The notes under the pieces are model-generated. The model did not search any database, was not told where the DNA came from, and saw nothing but the letters and a program-made list of their open reading frames with translations. DNA of 64,000 nucleotides. Source: Cichorium intybus (lineage: Eukaryota; Streptophyta; Magnoliopsida; Asterales; Asteraceae). Within the stretch, counting starts at the first letter, position 1. Every line of letters begins with the position of its first letter. A program made the position numbers and the translations under genes. This document shows, in pieces, positions 1-10,910 of this stretch. The stretch covers positions 80,124,494 to 80,188,493 of the forward strand of contig CM042013.1 of assembly GCA_023525715.1 (NCBI GenBank), written 5' to 3'.

Positions 1-177
1 TTGTTTTGGAAAAAGTTAGAAACTAGGTTCTCTGACTGTAGCGTGACACTGCAGTTGGTAATCTGTCACCTGTCTCGACCACGTAACTCCTGTGGATCGA
101 CCCTGACTTCCACTGTGCTAAGTGTGTGTGTTAGGTATTTTCTTATTTTTGACCGCATGACGACCGCTGCGATGTCA
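1..177 (+). repeat. 3' part of the 5' LTR of element A
   Basis: Near-identical to ~7136-7311, with only a few substitutions. The copy ends in gatgtca immediately before the primer site. The rest of this LTR, about 715 bp judging from the 3' copy, lies upstream of the window. Confidence 0.85.
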
Positions 178-182
178 AATTT

Positions 183-200
183 TGGCGCCGTTGCCGGGGA
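183..200 (+). other. Primer binding site, tRNA-Asp type, element A
   Basis: The sequence tggcgccgttgccgggga is the primer site characteristic of Athila/Tat elements. It lies 5 bp after the LTR end. Minus-strand DNA synthesis would start here. Confidence 0.8.
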
Positions 201-317
201 GTCGTGAGCTTGAGAATAGGTGATTTGTAGCACTTTTAGTTTTTGAATTTTTTGGTTTTTGATTTCAGTTAGTTAATAATTTTGGTTTTTAATTTCTCGG
301 GCATGTTGCATTAGTGC

Positions 318-2064
318 ATGCGTACCCGTAGGGGTGAGCAATTATCCCCTTTGCATTTTGACTCAGAGATTGAGCGAACTGCGCAAGATCCGTGCACGTA
401 GGCGTTTAAATACAATGAGTTTTAGTAATGTCAGTAGTAGTATAGTGAGTGTTGCCCAGGAACCCTCGGGTGAGGCAACGGGGATGTCATTTATTCCCCC
501 GGTTTCAGAATTCCACATTGGGAGCGCGAGTGCTACTGGTGGTGCAGCTTCAGCCCCTACACCTATACCTTCATGCACTCCGCTGTCGATTCCACCATTT
601 CAACCTTTATCCCAACCTCAATCCACAAACCCATTTACATCTGCCATGTCTTGGGGAGCGCCGATCCGCGATGGCACCCGAGTATCTAGACAGCAAACAC
701 CCATTTCTCAACCCATTTCACAACCAGCACCAGTACTTTTTAAACCAAAAACCACATTCCAACCTATACCACCGCAGCAATAATATCAACAGCAACCACC
801 TCAGCAGCAGTACCAGTATCAAGAGACTGAGGAGAGGTATGATGAAGAAGACGAAGGATGGGTTCTACCAGCACCACAGCAACCATGGAACCGAGGTCGA
901 GGACCTCCAAGAAGAGCACAACAGCATCAACCACTACAAGGTCAGCAGATATATAAAGATCATCACTTTTACGGTAATCCTGCTCAACCCTTGTATTTTG
1001 CACAACCGAGGGGGCAATCGGTTGCATCGCACTTCCAGCCACGGGAGTACGATGAATCGTCGCCCATTTACATTCCTGATGATATAGAATCTCAAGTAGA
1101 AATTGGGCATCAATTGTTAGGGATATTACCGAAATTTAGGGGGTACAAACAGGATGACGCATATAATCACTTGTATCAGTTTATAGCAATAGTCAACGCT
1201 AACACCCCTAGGAACACTAATAAGAACATTTTTAGATTAAGATTGTTCCCATTCACTCTTAAAGACAAAGCCAAATATTGGTTTACGTCTTTGCCATCGA
1301 ATAGCATCACTACATGGGACCAACTCAAAGCTAAGTTCTTACAAGAGTTTTATCCGGCAAGCAAGACGACGGAAATCAGGAGGGCCATTCAGGATTTTCA
1401 GCAGAAGCCTGGAGAAGCTTTTCATGAAGCATGGGATCGTCTAAAGGAGTTGATGAGGTCGTGCCCTCATCACGATATTCCAAAGTGGCAACTGGTCAAG
1501 GTATTCTTTGAAGGAGCAAGTGAGACAAACCAAGCTATGATTAACGCGTCATCTAGTGGCACTATTATGATGCAAGACCCGGAGGAGGCTTGGCGGTTTT
1601 TGGAACAGTTAAGTAATGGCTCCAAGGAGAATTTCTCTACAAGAAAGACGGTAGGCACAGCTGCAGCAATAGGAGCCGATGCCGACTGGAAAAAGGATGT
1701 AAAGAAGGAGATAAGCGAGCTCAATAAGAAATTCGATAGGCTTGTGTCTACTCTGCAGAATGGTCCTCAAAGTCAGCCACAAGGAGGTCAAGGAGGACCA
1801 AAGACTTAAGAAGCAAATCAAGTCTACGGTCAGGGTCAAGGTCAATATGGCAATGGACGACCCTATAGACCATATAACCAAGGTCAGCAGAATTTCAATA
1901 ACTAGAGGCAGAACAACTACTAAGGACAGTCATCCAACCAGCCCAGGCAGTATCAACCGGAAAACAATAGTGGTAATGCCAATGGAAATGGTAGCAGCAA
2001 CAATAGGGGGCCCAATAACTCCATTAACAATGCCCCAGGGACACAGGAGGATCTGGTCGCGAAA
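318..2064 (+). pseudogene. gag: gag of element A (broken)
   Basis: Gag structural polyprotein. An ATG at 318 opens a basic MRTRR-type start typical of Athila Gag. That frame closes near 400, and a frameshift around 385-400 moves coding into the frame that runs from 334 to 3483. A Pro/Gln-rich N-terminal region is followed (about 1080-1640) by the retrotransposon Gag domain, with the family's W-F-x-S-L-P and F-L-x-x-F-Y-P stretches visible. A Gln/Asn/Gly-rich linker then runs into the protease region without leaving the frame. Stops sit at 781, 1807, 1903 and 1918. No zinc knuckle is seen. Certain as retrotransposon gag; the exact start is inferred. Confidence 0.85.
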
Positions 2065-3483
2065 ATGTATGAGATGTTCAACACAACACAGCAGCAATCG
2101 CAGGCCAATGCGAAGGCCATCGTCAATATGGAGAGGCAAATCGCCCAAATGGCTGAAGGCCAACGAAAAAGAGATAATGGGAAGCTACCAAGTACCACAG
2201 AAGTCAATCCGACCCATGGTCAGCGGGCCGGAAAGGAACATGTCAACACTGTTGAGGCTGAATGGAGGAAGGTCACCCTGGAAGATTTGCTAGAATCGGG
2301 AAATGAGGCTGAGAGTGAAAAAGAAGAAGAAGTTAAGGAAAAGGTGGAAAGTGAAAAGGAGAATAGGAAAGACACGGAATTAATGGAAATTCCCGTTGAG
2401 AAGGAAACTCAACCAAAGGAGAACAAGGATGGCCAAGAGGAAAAGCAGCCAATAATAGCTGGAATTAAACAAAGGAAGAAGGATAAGAAGGGAAAGACAA
2501 AGCAAGAAGCGCCCAAATCGACGGGGCCATCGATGAACCAACCCTTGTGGGATGAACTTAAGAACGCTCCTGAGGTTACAAGAATTCTTCAGGAGATGTG
2601 CGAGAAAAATGGAAAAAGCAAGACTCCCACACCTGACACTGTGAGGTTGACAATTAAAGCTAGTGAGGCACTGTTGGGAACACTGCCCAAGAAAGAAAAG
2701 GATCCTGGGTCACCACTGATCACTGCTACTGTAGGAGATGTGGTCATTAGGAACACCTTGCTGGATTTAGGAGCAAGTGTGAATGTGCTACAGGGATACT
2801 TGTATGATAAATACAAGTATGAGGAGTTAGAGCCAGCAAAGACCGTGTTACAGTTGGCTGACCAGTCAACCAAAGTATCCCGAAGTAAGCTGACCAATGT
2901 CATAGTGAAAGTTGGGGATTTCTTTTACCCAGTGGACTTTTTAGTCATGGAATATGAGAGTCAAGAGGATGCGCTCGCATTAATATTAGGACGTCCGTTC
3001 TTGGCTACAGCCGGCACTATTATTGATTGTAAAACAAGAGATTTGGATATCTTCTTTGGGTCGAGAAAAAGAAGGTTAAATATGTTCGGAAGTCCCATAT
3101 CTCTACCTCAAGGGTATGATGATAAGAATTTGGATAGCAACTTGCTGATGGAGCCTGGGGTTAGGGACAAAAGAAAAATATGGACGCGAACGGGAGAAGG
3201 AGGAAAGGAGGAAGTTTTAAAGGAAACAAAGGAGCATCCGTTGTCCACCATTGACAAGGAGTAGCTGCTGGACATGATGGAGATGTTGGAGGCAAGGCAC
3301 CAGCAGTATGAGAAAGATGTAAGGGAAAGAGAAGCAAAGGTCTTTCATCTTCTGGAAGCTCAGCAACAATGGATTAGCGGGGTTAGTGACAGGATGAATC
3401 AACTCACTTCATTGATGTCAATGATGGCTCACAATTTCACGCCAGATCACAAGAAGATGCCATCAGGAATTCAAGAAGAATAG
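2065..3483 (+). pseudogene. pro: protease region of element A with C-terminal coiled coil
   Basis: Continues the gag frame. Lys/Glu-rich spacer (about 2280-2520), then an aspartic protease-like domain: the active-site triad region reads DLGAS (D codon at 2764), and an ILGRPFL-type flap/core motif lies near 2990. In Athila-type proteins DLGAS is common, so this need not be a mutation. A stop at 3262 separates a Met/Gln/Glu-rich segment (3274-3483) predicted by eye to be coiled coil. In a complete element reverse transcriptase would follow; here coding ends. Probably dead, since the frame carries several stops. Confidence 0.8.
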
Positions 3484-3509
3484 GAGTAGGAATAGTACGT
3501 CTAGCTGAA

Positions 3510-3542
3510 GACGTTAAACTTAGCGCTTGTTGGGAGGCAACC
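3510..3542 (+). other. Post-pol junction motif of Athila-type elements
   Basis: A stretch ending cgcttgttgggaggcaacc resembles the sequence normally found just after the pol stop codon in Athila-like elements. Here it lies only 27 bp after the protease ORF, which places the loss of reverse transcriptase, RNase H and integrase between 3484 and 3509. Confidence 0.6.
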
Positions 3543-3906
3543 AATCTTTTCATAGGTTAGGATCTGTATTGTTAGGAGTAATTAGGAAGATTATATCATC
3601 GTCATTTGCAGGTATTATTGGTCCAAGGCAAGTGTGGGGTTGTTTTGAAGAATTTTGATTTTTGATGACCGCGCCGTGGTCAGGAAAATTGCACGCCGCG
3701 GGTTCGTAAACCAACCCAATGCGCAGGGGTTGATTTGGGGGTACGCGCGCCGCGGTTCGCTCATATCCGCGCCGCGGGAATCGATCAGTCGGTTTCCGTC
3801 GATAATAAGGTAAGCTGCGACACTATTCACACACACCACGCCGCAGAGCTCTGATCATCGAAAATTTCTTGTGTTTTTTCTTGTTCATTTCATTCTCGCC
3901 ACCAAG
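3543..3906 (+). promoter_or_regulatory. GC-rich palindrome cluster, possible internal promoter/leader of the second ORF
   Basis: Non-coding. Four GC-rich words of the type gcgccgcgg lie near 3671, 3693, 3744 and 3768, with another at about 4170, in otherwise AT-rich DNA. The LTR of the same element has a similar cluster (cgcgacgcggg words, 6530-6640) just upstream of its TATA box. A pyrimidine-rich leader-like stretch (3868-3900) follows. A promoter role is inference. Confidence 0.35.
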
Positions 3907-4231
3907 GTACGTCATTCTAACTAGCTTTTACTTGCTAAAACTAGTGATTAGGCAGTTGATTTGGTTGATTTCTCCAAAAACTCAAAAACTTAGAAATCAC
4001 CAATGCTGACTCGTAGGGTGTTTATTTTGCCAAATAATGACCCTAGATGAGTTAGTCGGTACTTAGGCTACCTTGTAGTATGGTTGGATTGAGTTCAAAC
4101 ATGTTAAATCGTGATTTTGGGTTTGGAATTGGAAACAGCCGCTCGCCACGCTGTGCCATTGGGCTTGGGCCGCGCCGCGGAGCGGTGGGGAAGAAAAGGA
4201 CTTAAATTGCAAAAAATTTTCTTTTGTGTAG
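3907..4231 (+). other. Candidate 325-bp leader intron before the second ORF of element A
   Basis: The left edge reads ccaag|gtacgt, close to a plant 5' splice site. The right edge is a T-rich tract ending tttgtgtag directly abutting the ATG at 4232. GT-AG boundaries and AT-rich interior suit a plant intron. Not proven; transcript data would decide. Confidence 0.45.
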
Positions 4232-5341
4232 ATGTCGTTCAGACTTGACCACCAGTTTCTCCAGTTCCCTGAGGGATTGGATAGCTCTGTGGAGTTTGCT
4301 AGCAGGTGGGATGCACTCGTAGGTCGCCGGGTTCTTGAGGCGACGATCATTGACCGAGACATCCTCGAAGACGCGGGGCTTTGGGGAGAGATCGAGCCAT
4401 TCCTCCACCGCACATGGACCCACGGGGATGCTTAATTCACTTGTCGAGGCTGGGATAGGCTAATGGTCCCAGGAGGACACAGTATACACCGAGCTTCTTT
4501 TGGAGTTCCTATCTACTGTCCGTTTTGCACCAAGGTCGACAGAGGCCCGTTCCAGACTGGTACGATTTAGATTGGGAGGAGTGCATAGGGAGTGCAACGT
4601 CCGGGAGTTTGGGAGGCGCATAGGCATTTATACAGAGGCGGACCTCCAGCACCGCCATTTCACACAGTTTCTTCTAGCGTGCACTCAGGGGCAGCCTGCC
4701 AGGGCTGCCAATGCAGAGGTTTGGGCACCGTTGTCCAATGTGTTCTATGAGGCGGGGACATCCAGGGAGAGCCAACTCCGTGATCCGCTTCACCGACACA
4801 TGCACCGCATCGTCTCCACCTCCATCATGCACAGGGAGGGGGCGAGAAGGTGTCCGGCGAGGACATAACTTATCTCTGAGTCCTCCTTGACCCTTCCAGG
4901 TTCCTTCACCTCCCGTTCGCCCTAGCCGTCTCCCTATCCACTCGTGCGACGGGTCCATCAGCCAGCAGTCCTCTGGCCTGCGGGCATTACATCACCCGCC
5001 TGGCCCATTCGTACCGGATTCTTACTGCTCCTGTTGTGGCATCCTTGACTGCTTTACCTCCAGCTCACACTACGGCGCGAGCCCTGGAGAACATGGGGCT
5101 TATAGAGCAGCAGCTCCCAGGTCAGTTCGTGAGGGTGGCGACTGAGGCACCCCAGGACCCCCAGCCAGCTTACGCCCTGCCGGGTAGGAGACGCCGGAGA
5201 CTGGCAGCACCAGCAGAGCCAGCACCACAGCCACAGCAGGAGGAGGCGACAGAGCTGAGGCGATTGCAGGATCGGGTCGCTAGGATGGAGGAGCAGTTGG
5301 AGTGGATCGGATGGGTACTTTTAGAGTTAGCCACACAGTAG
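4232..5341 (+). pseudogene. Athila ORF1-type/plant transposon-associated protein (broken)
   Basis: Extra ORF of Athila-type elements, function unknown. Segments at 4232-4435, 4500-4868 and 5036-5341 lie in two frames and together resemble the family: an N-terminal F-R-L-D start, a central TELLLEFL-like stretch followed by F-R-L-G-G and R-E-F-G-R-R-I-G-x-Y motifs, and a Pro/Arg-rich C-terminal tail with a short Leu/Glu coiled coil. Frameshifts fall near 4440-4490 and 4870-5030. No signal peptide or membrane segment is seen, so an envelope role is not supported. Start chosen because the ATG abuts a splice-acceptor-like tract. Confidence 0.6.
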
Positions 5342-6417
5342 GGACACCGCCCCCGATCATTCCCAGCCCAAGCTCACGATCATGAGGCTGGTTCTTCCAG
5401 GCCACCAGGTGGCGATTGATGTATTTTTCTTATTTTCTTTTGGATATCTGTACTATACTTATGACACTTTCTATCTTTTGTTTGTTTATATTTTAGTTGT
5501 TTGTTTGCATTTAATATTTGTTGTGAGTTATGCATGTGATACCAAAAATTGGAGGAGTTGTTTCAAGCAAGTGTGGGGTCACGTGCCCCCTCCACTTGTC
5601 TTGACTACCAGCGTGTTCACTGTTGCGCTACAACTCCAGAATGCGAAATCGAGGACCTTTTTGTTCGTATTTGTACCTGTGACATTGAGCACCAACCAAG
5701 CAATCTACCGTCCAAAGGGGTAACTCTTTTTCCCTTGTTTTGAATAATTTTTGTACAACGAGGACGATGTACGGTTTTAAGTGTGGGGTGTGGACGGTCG
5801 AAAGAGTAGTTTTTTGAAATTTTTGCGGAAATGACCGATTTTTCAAAATTTTAGCAATTTTTTCAAAATTTTTAATAGGTTATAATTTTGAAATGAATAG
5901 TTTGTGATTGTTTATATCATTAGTATTTTGCGAGAAATACTATGTAGTTGTAATCATGCTATTAGTTTAGTCAAACAAGTTGAGCTTTATGAGTTTAGAA
6001 GATTGGACTGTTTTAGGATTGGGATTTAGGAAGGAATTGTCGATCAATGACCTTTGTTGTTCGAGCCGGTAAGTCTAAAATGGGTGGGCCTTATGCACCT
6101 TGCCACCTAAGATCGTCTGGTCTGGGATGGTATTTCTGAAAGCTTGTTACACGGACAGCATCGAAAGTTATGGACAGTTCTTTATTGGCCTTTAGAATCT
6201 GAATGAGTACGTACACTTCATTGTGGACAGAAAATTTGTAATCAAGGGTTCTCTAGAAAGCCATGAATTCCAAAGAACATTCCGATTATGTTTTCACGAA
6301 CTATTCCACTCTAACTTATAAGGTAATAAGCTTTGAAACTGAACACAGTCAAAAATTGTTTGAGTCTTAGTTAAAATCTATTAAAAACTCTCTTGCTTGG
6401 GGACAAGCAGGCACAAG
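5342..6417 (+). other. 3' non-coding region of element A
   Basis: AT-rich, no convincing coding. Several copies of an aagtgtggg word (5572, 5780, 6413) resemble the junction into the 3' LTR. The last, preceded by ggggacaagcaggcacaag, is taken as the polypurine-tract end. Confidence 0.5.
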
Positions 6418-7311
6418 TGTGGAATTATATCATATACATCGTGGTATTCTCACTTTTCGTACCAACACTTGTTTGGAAAGAAATAATGAAAACAGGGACC
6501 AAAATCAGGAAAAGACGTACGCGTGCCGTGGAATTCACAAACACGCGACGCGGGTATGAGGCGGTGGAGAGAATTTAAATTCTGATAAAACGGGGATAAA
6601 CACGCACGCGCGACGCGGGATCCACTTATGCGCGGCGCGGCTTCGAGATTTTTGCAACTATAAATAAAGGCTCTTAGGTCGAAAAAACTAGCGAAGACCT
6701 GGTGTGAAATCGACCCCCAAGGCTCTTTGACTCCAAGATTTAGCTTCAGCAACCATCTTTTGGTATTTTCATGTTTTTATCTTTAATTTTCAATCAGTTA
6801 AATAGTTAGTGATAGTGGCTAGTGTCTTTGGAAGTGACAACCATTGACATTGAGTCTTTGTTTCTGTTTTTAATAAGTTTGGTTACTGTTTTGAACCTGT
6901 TGGATCTGATTTGGTTAATGATAATCTTTTGGTTTATGTTAATTGCTTAGTTTTTTCGGTATTTATGCTTGTGAATGATTTTTGAGTAATTGGATTGTGT
7001 TTGATGTTTGGATTGCCTTTGATTGCTTCTAAATCGGAGATGTACTTCTGATTTTAGTAGGTAACAAGGTTTAGTTAGTAGTTTAGTTTAGTTAATGCTT
7101 GCTTGGAATTGTTTTAGTTTATGTTCTTTTGGGATTGTTTTGGAAAAAGTTAGAAACTAGGTCCTCTGACTGTAGCGTGACACTGCAGTTGGTAATCTGT
7201 CACCTGTCTCGACCACGTAACTCATGTGGATCGACCCTGACTTCCACTGTGCTAAGTGTGTGTGTTAGGTATTTTCTTATTTTTGATCGCATGACGACCG
7301 CTACGATGTTA
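6418..7311 (+). repeat. 3' LTR of element A
   Basis: Starts tgtggaatt after the presumed polypurine tract and ends gatgtta, matching the window's first bases. About 894 bp. The start is inferred from TG and position, because the 5' copy is mostly outside the window. Confidence 0.7.
6658..6667 (+). promoter_or_regulatory. TATA box of element A LTR
   Basis: ctataaataa followed by aggctctt, the core-promoter form seen in several LTRs of this window. A cluster of cgcgacgcggg words lies 20-130 bp upstream. Confidence 0.6.
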
Positions 7312-7313
7312 GC

Positions 7314-7408
7314 ATGGTACTACCAACCAAATATGTTGGCTATTAAACATATTGGCTACCAATTTTATTGGTTCACTTGGTAATATGTTGGTTGGTTTTC
7401 CATGGTAA
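7314..7408. repeat. Short imperfect inverted repeat beside element A
   Basis: The arms catggtactaccaacca (7313-) and tggttggttttccatg (to ~7406) are imperfect reverse complements around an AT-rich centre. It may be a MITE remnant or chance; no target duplication was identified. Confidence 0.3.
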
Positions 7409-7894
7409 ATATTTGACAGCCCTACTATCAACCGATGAGTACTTGAAAATTAAGCAATTTAAAACGTCATTGTTAATTTATATTCTTCAACTGAGTTGTT
7501 AAAAAAACTGGCATATATGGATGGTTTAATAAGAATACACTTAATTTTGTAAGACAAAACTGTAACATTATCCATATGGTTTGCTGATTTTTGTGCTTCT
7601 GGTCCAAACATTTGCTAATTTGTATGGATGGTCATTTTCATAGTTTTCTTAGTGGATTTGGTTCCTGTCCAAATTAAAATGTCTGTTTTACCATTTTTAA
7701 TTTATTTAGTTCTTATTTTATTTATTTATCAGTTTTATAATAAAAATTTAATTAAATTCTACCACCCCCACCAATCTTACCCCTCTCTCTCTCTCTCTCT
7801 TATAGAAATCATAAGTCTCCTCCCCCTCATCAGACTAATGGAAAAGCCCATAAGCATAACCCATGGCAGGAGGTGATCCTAATTGAATGGCAAT
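7409..7894. other. AT-rich spacer with a (CT)n tract
   Basis: No gene seen. A (CT)n microsatellite spans about 7783-7801. Confidence 0.6.
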
Positions 7895-8260
7895 CAGCAC
7901 TACCTTCCCCACAAGACAGACTCTGTCGTCCTCAAAGCACTTTTTAGCTCCAACATAGCCATCATCATCGCTTTCCTAATGAAATCCTCCAGTCCGTTGC
8001 CGCTAATCAATCGTTTACTGACAATTGGGTGCAATTGAATATTCTACCATACCACCGTTCCACCCTCATTGAAGCAATCGTTGTTGGTAATGAAGTATAT
8101 GTTGATCCAAACGACACTACGATTTACTTGTTCTCGCCATGAAAGGCGCTTATGCTTCGTCTTTCGGTTTATTCAAACTGGATTTGATAGAATCGATGAT
8201 AAAAACAATGTTTAGCTTCATGAAGAAAACCGGCTCGTATCTCAAGGTGAATGTAATTTT
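7895..8260 (+). pseudogene. Fragment of a GH17 glucan endo-1,3-beta-glucosidase gene
   Basis: The only host-gene trace. Conceptual translation across at least two frames gives the run typical of family 17 plant glucanases: V-L-K-A-L, a PNE triad (about 7972), Q-S-F-T-D-N-W-V (8010-8035), I-V-V-G-N-E-V (8075-8095, where the Glu of G-N-E-V is the family's proton donor) and an L-V-x-A-M-K segment (about 8128). Single-base shifts lie near 7972 and 8125. Both protein ends are missing, so no enzyme is made. Likely a gene fragment left among transposons. Confidence 0.6.
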
Positions 8261-8428
8261 CGCCAATTTTGCAAAATCCAATCGTCTATTTCCTCCCCTG
8301 ATTTCAAAATGATGTCTAAATTATTACTAAACACATACAACAATGAAAACATTTAAAGAATCCTAAAATGAAAAGAGGTGTACCTTGGAAGAAAATCGAT
8401 CAAAATGTAGATGGTTAAGTGAGAGAGA
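8261..8428. other. Spacer before element B
   Basis: AT-rich; no feature recognised. It ends gagagaga against the LTR of element B. Confidence 0.5.
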
Positions 8429-8757
8429 TGTTAGGATCGGAAAACTCTTCTATTCAACACTAGAACAAAATTACAATAGGAGGAGCAACTCTCACACTCG
8501 ACTATTACAAAAAACCAACCCTCTATCTAACACTTACACTCTAAGTGTTATGCTCACTAACTCTATGTGTTTGTGATGTTTGGAATGTCTAAGAACTGAA
8601 ACTTAAGCCTCTATTTATAGCTAAACTAGCCACTAAATCTATAGTATATGAACACATTGAATTCTTGGAAGAGAAGATCAAATTTGCCACCTTAAGCTTT
8701 TTCAACAATGGTGGCTTCTAGAATGGAGGGCTTCTAGATGGAGGCTGGAAATCAACA
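8429..8757 (-). repeat. 3' LTR of element B
   Basis: Matches 13432-13760 over its full length. It contains the TATA box ctatttatag (8611-8620; sense ctataaatag). A polypurine tract (ggctggagggggag on the minus strand) adjoins it at 8760-8775. Confidence 0.95.
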
Positions 8758-9450
8758 AATCTCCCCCTCCAGCCTCTGTTGAACAATCCTTAGCCCAACT
8801 ATGTCAGCACATAGTTTGTGTTTGTCTTGTGTCACCACCTTGGTCAATATGTCTGCAGGATTGTCATTTGTATTGATCTTTGACAACTTCAATTCTCCTC
8901 TCTCGATTGCTTCTCTAAGCCAATGATAACGGATATCGATATGCTTAGTGCAGGAATGGTACATCGAATTCTTGCTCAGGTCCATAGCACTCTGACTGTC
9001 GCAATGAATGATGTATTCTGCTTGTGGAAATCCCAATTCTTGAAGAAACCGTTTTCACCATATAAGCTCCTTCCCAGCTTCAACGGTAGCAATGTATTCG
9101 GCTTCTGTTGTTGACAGTGCTACACACTTCTGTAACTTGGATTGCCATGAGATAGCTCCCCCTGCCAAAGTGAAAACGTAACTTGATGTAGATTTCCTAT
9201 TATCAAGATCTCCTGCCATATCAGCATCTGTATAACCTTTCACGATTGGCTTAGCTCCCCCGTAACATAAACATAGTTTTGAACTACCCTTCAGGTATCG
9301 GAGTATCCACTTGACTGCTTCCCAGTGTTGCTTTCCAGGATTTGCAAGATATCTACTCACGACACCAACAGCATGAGCAATATCTGGCCTTGTACACACC
9401 ATCGCATACATAAGACTTCCTACGGCTGATGAATAAGGGACTGCTTTCAT
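8752..9450 (-). pseudogene. pol: RNase H domain of element B
   Basis: C-terminal end of the copia Pol. It begins in the RT-RNase H connection (S-S-A-V-G-S-L-M-Y), then the G-Y-T-D-A-D-M-A-G motif, S-T-T-E-A-E-Y-I and, after an in-frame stop at 9055-9057, C-D-S-Q-S-A and the terminal N-P-A-D-I-L-T-K motif, all typical of copia RNase H. A frameshift near 9450-9480 separates it from the reverse transcriptase. Confidence 0.9.
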
Positions 9451-10898
9451 TTGCTCTTTTTCTTTACTGGAAGAAGGACAATTTTCTTACTTAACTTGAA
9501 GTGATTTGCCAACGGAGTGCCAACAGGCTTGGCCTTTTCCATGTTGAACCTTTTGATCACACGTTCAACATACTCCTCCTGTGACAAGAACAATTTTCTT
9601 GATTCTCTATCACGAATAATTTTCATGCCCAATATTTGTTGAGCTGGGCCTAAGTCTTTCATATCAAAGAACTTAGACAAATCCTTCTTCAAGTTGTTGA
9701 TCATGGTTGCATCTTGACCGACTATTAGCATATCATCCACATAGAGCAAAAGGATGACAAATTTCCCATCTAGAAACTTCTTCAAGTATACGCAGTGGTC
9801 TGCAACAGTTCTTTTGTACTCGTGGCTTGCCATGAACGAGTCAAACTTCTTGTACCACTGTCTTGGGGCTTGCTTAAGACCATAAAGGCTCTTCTTCAGC
9901 TTGCAGACGAGATGCTCTTTCTTTGGGATTTTAAACCCATCGGGCTGCTCCATGTATATTTCTTCATCCAAATCACCATGGAGAAAAGCTGTTTTTACAT
10001 CCATCTGCTCAAGTTCAAGATCTAGACTGGCTACCAATCCGAGCACGACTCGAATCGACATCATCTTCACAACCGGCGAAAAAATCTCATCAAAGTCAAT
10101 TCCCTCCTTTTGTTGGAATCCTTTGACAACGAGTCTTGCCTTGTACTTCACAATGTTTCCTTTGCCATCTTTCTTCAACTTGAAAACCCACTTGTTTTTC
10201 AAGGCTTTCTTTCCTTTAGGAAGTTTCACCAACTCATATGTTTGATTTTTGTGCAAAGAATTCATTTCGTCTTCCATGGCCTTCTGCCAATTGGCTTTGT
10301 TAATATGAGATTGAGCTTCCTGAAAGCTCTCTGGCTCCCCCTCGCTGGTAAGAAGGATGTAGTTTGAAGTTGGGTATCTTGAGGAAGGAACACGTACTCG
10401 ACCAGATCGTCGAACTTGAGTTTCTTGATTAGAAACATCTGGCAATGACTCTGAATTATCAAGAGGTGGAAGCTCCCCCTGCTGAACACCTCCTTGATCT
10501 TCATCATCAACTTCATTATTATGTTCATTGGTCGGAACATCATCTTTTGTTTCAGATATCATTTCTGGAACTTTGAAGCTTTGTTGCTCGTTAATCGATG
10601 CCTTGAAATCATAATACTGGTCTTCATAGAAAACAACATCTCTGCGTCGAATAACCTTCTTTAGTTCTGGGTCCCATAGGTTGTACCCGAACTCTTCATC
10701 TCCATATCCAATAAAGATGCATGGAGTGGATTTGAGGTCCAACTTCTTCCGCAATTGACTTGACACATGTGCAAATGCCTTGCACCCAAATACTCTCAAG
10801 TGAGAATATGTTATGTCTTTACCTGTCCATATCTTTTCTGGAACTTCAAAATTCAATGGAACTGAAGGTGACCTATTTATAAGGTAACAAGCTGTCAA
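9447..10898 (-). pseudogene. pol: integrase C-terminus and reverse transcriptase of element B
   Basis: Starts in the integrase C-terminal region (A-C-Y-L-I-N-R-S-P, F-G-C-K-A-F-A-H, G-Y-G-D-E-E-F-G-Y), passes an acidic linker and enters the copia reverse transcriptase (A-R-L-V-V-K-G-F, M-D-V-K-T-A-F-L-H-G, catalytic Y-V-D-D-M at 9729-9743). The catalytic box is intact. It is in frame with the upstream ORF ending at 10911, separated only by two stops (TAG, TAA), and leaves the frame near 9480. Confidence 0.92.
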
Positions 10899-10910
10899 TA
10901 CAGCTTAACC

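Larger units (their letters stand above)
1..7311 (+). mobile_element. Element A: non-autonomous Athila-like Ty3/gypsy element, 5' end outside the window
   Basis: The first ~177 bp recur almost unchanged at about 7136-7311, giving the tail of a 5' LTR and a 3' LTR. A tRNA-Asp-type primer site follows the first LTR. The interior holds a Gag-like ORF, an Asp-protease region and a second ORF of Athila type, in that order. No reverse transcriptase, RNase H or integrase sequence is seen between protease and second ORF, so the element could not have mobilised itself. Both ORFs carry stops and frameshifts. Lineage assignment rests on the primer site, gag start and post-pol motif recognised by eye. 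Confidence 0.85.

Noticed and set aside
5382..5723. 113-codon hydrophobic ORF after the second ORF of element A, resembling a membrane segment of an envelope protein
   Set aside because: AT-rich 3' non-coding DNA gives hydrophobic codons by chance; no homology recognised and no signal peptide or cleavage pattern.
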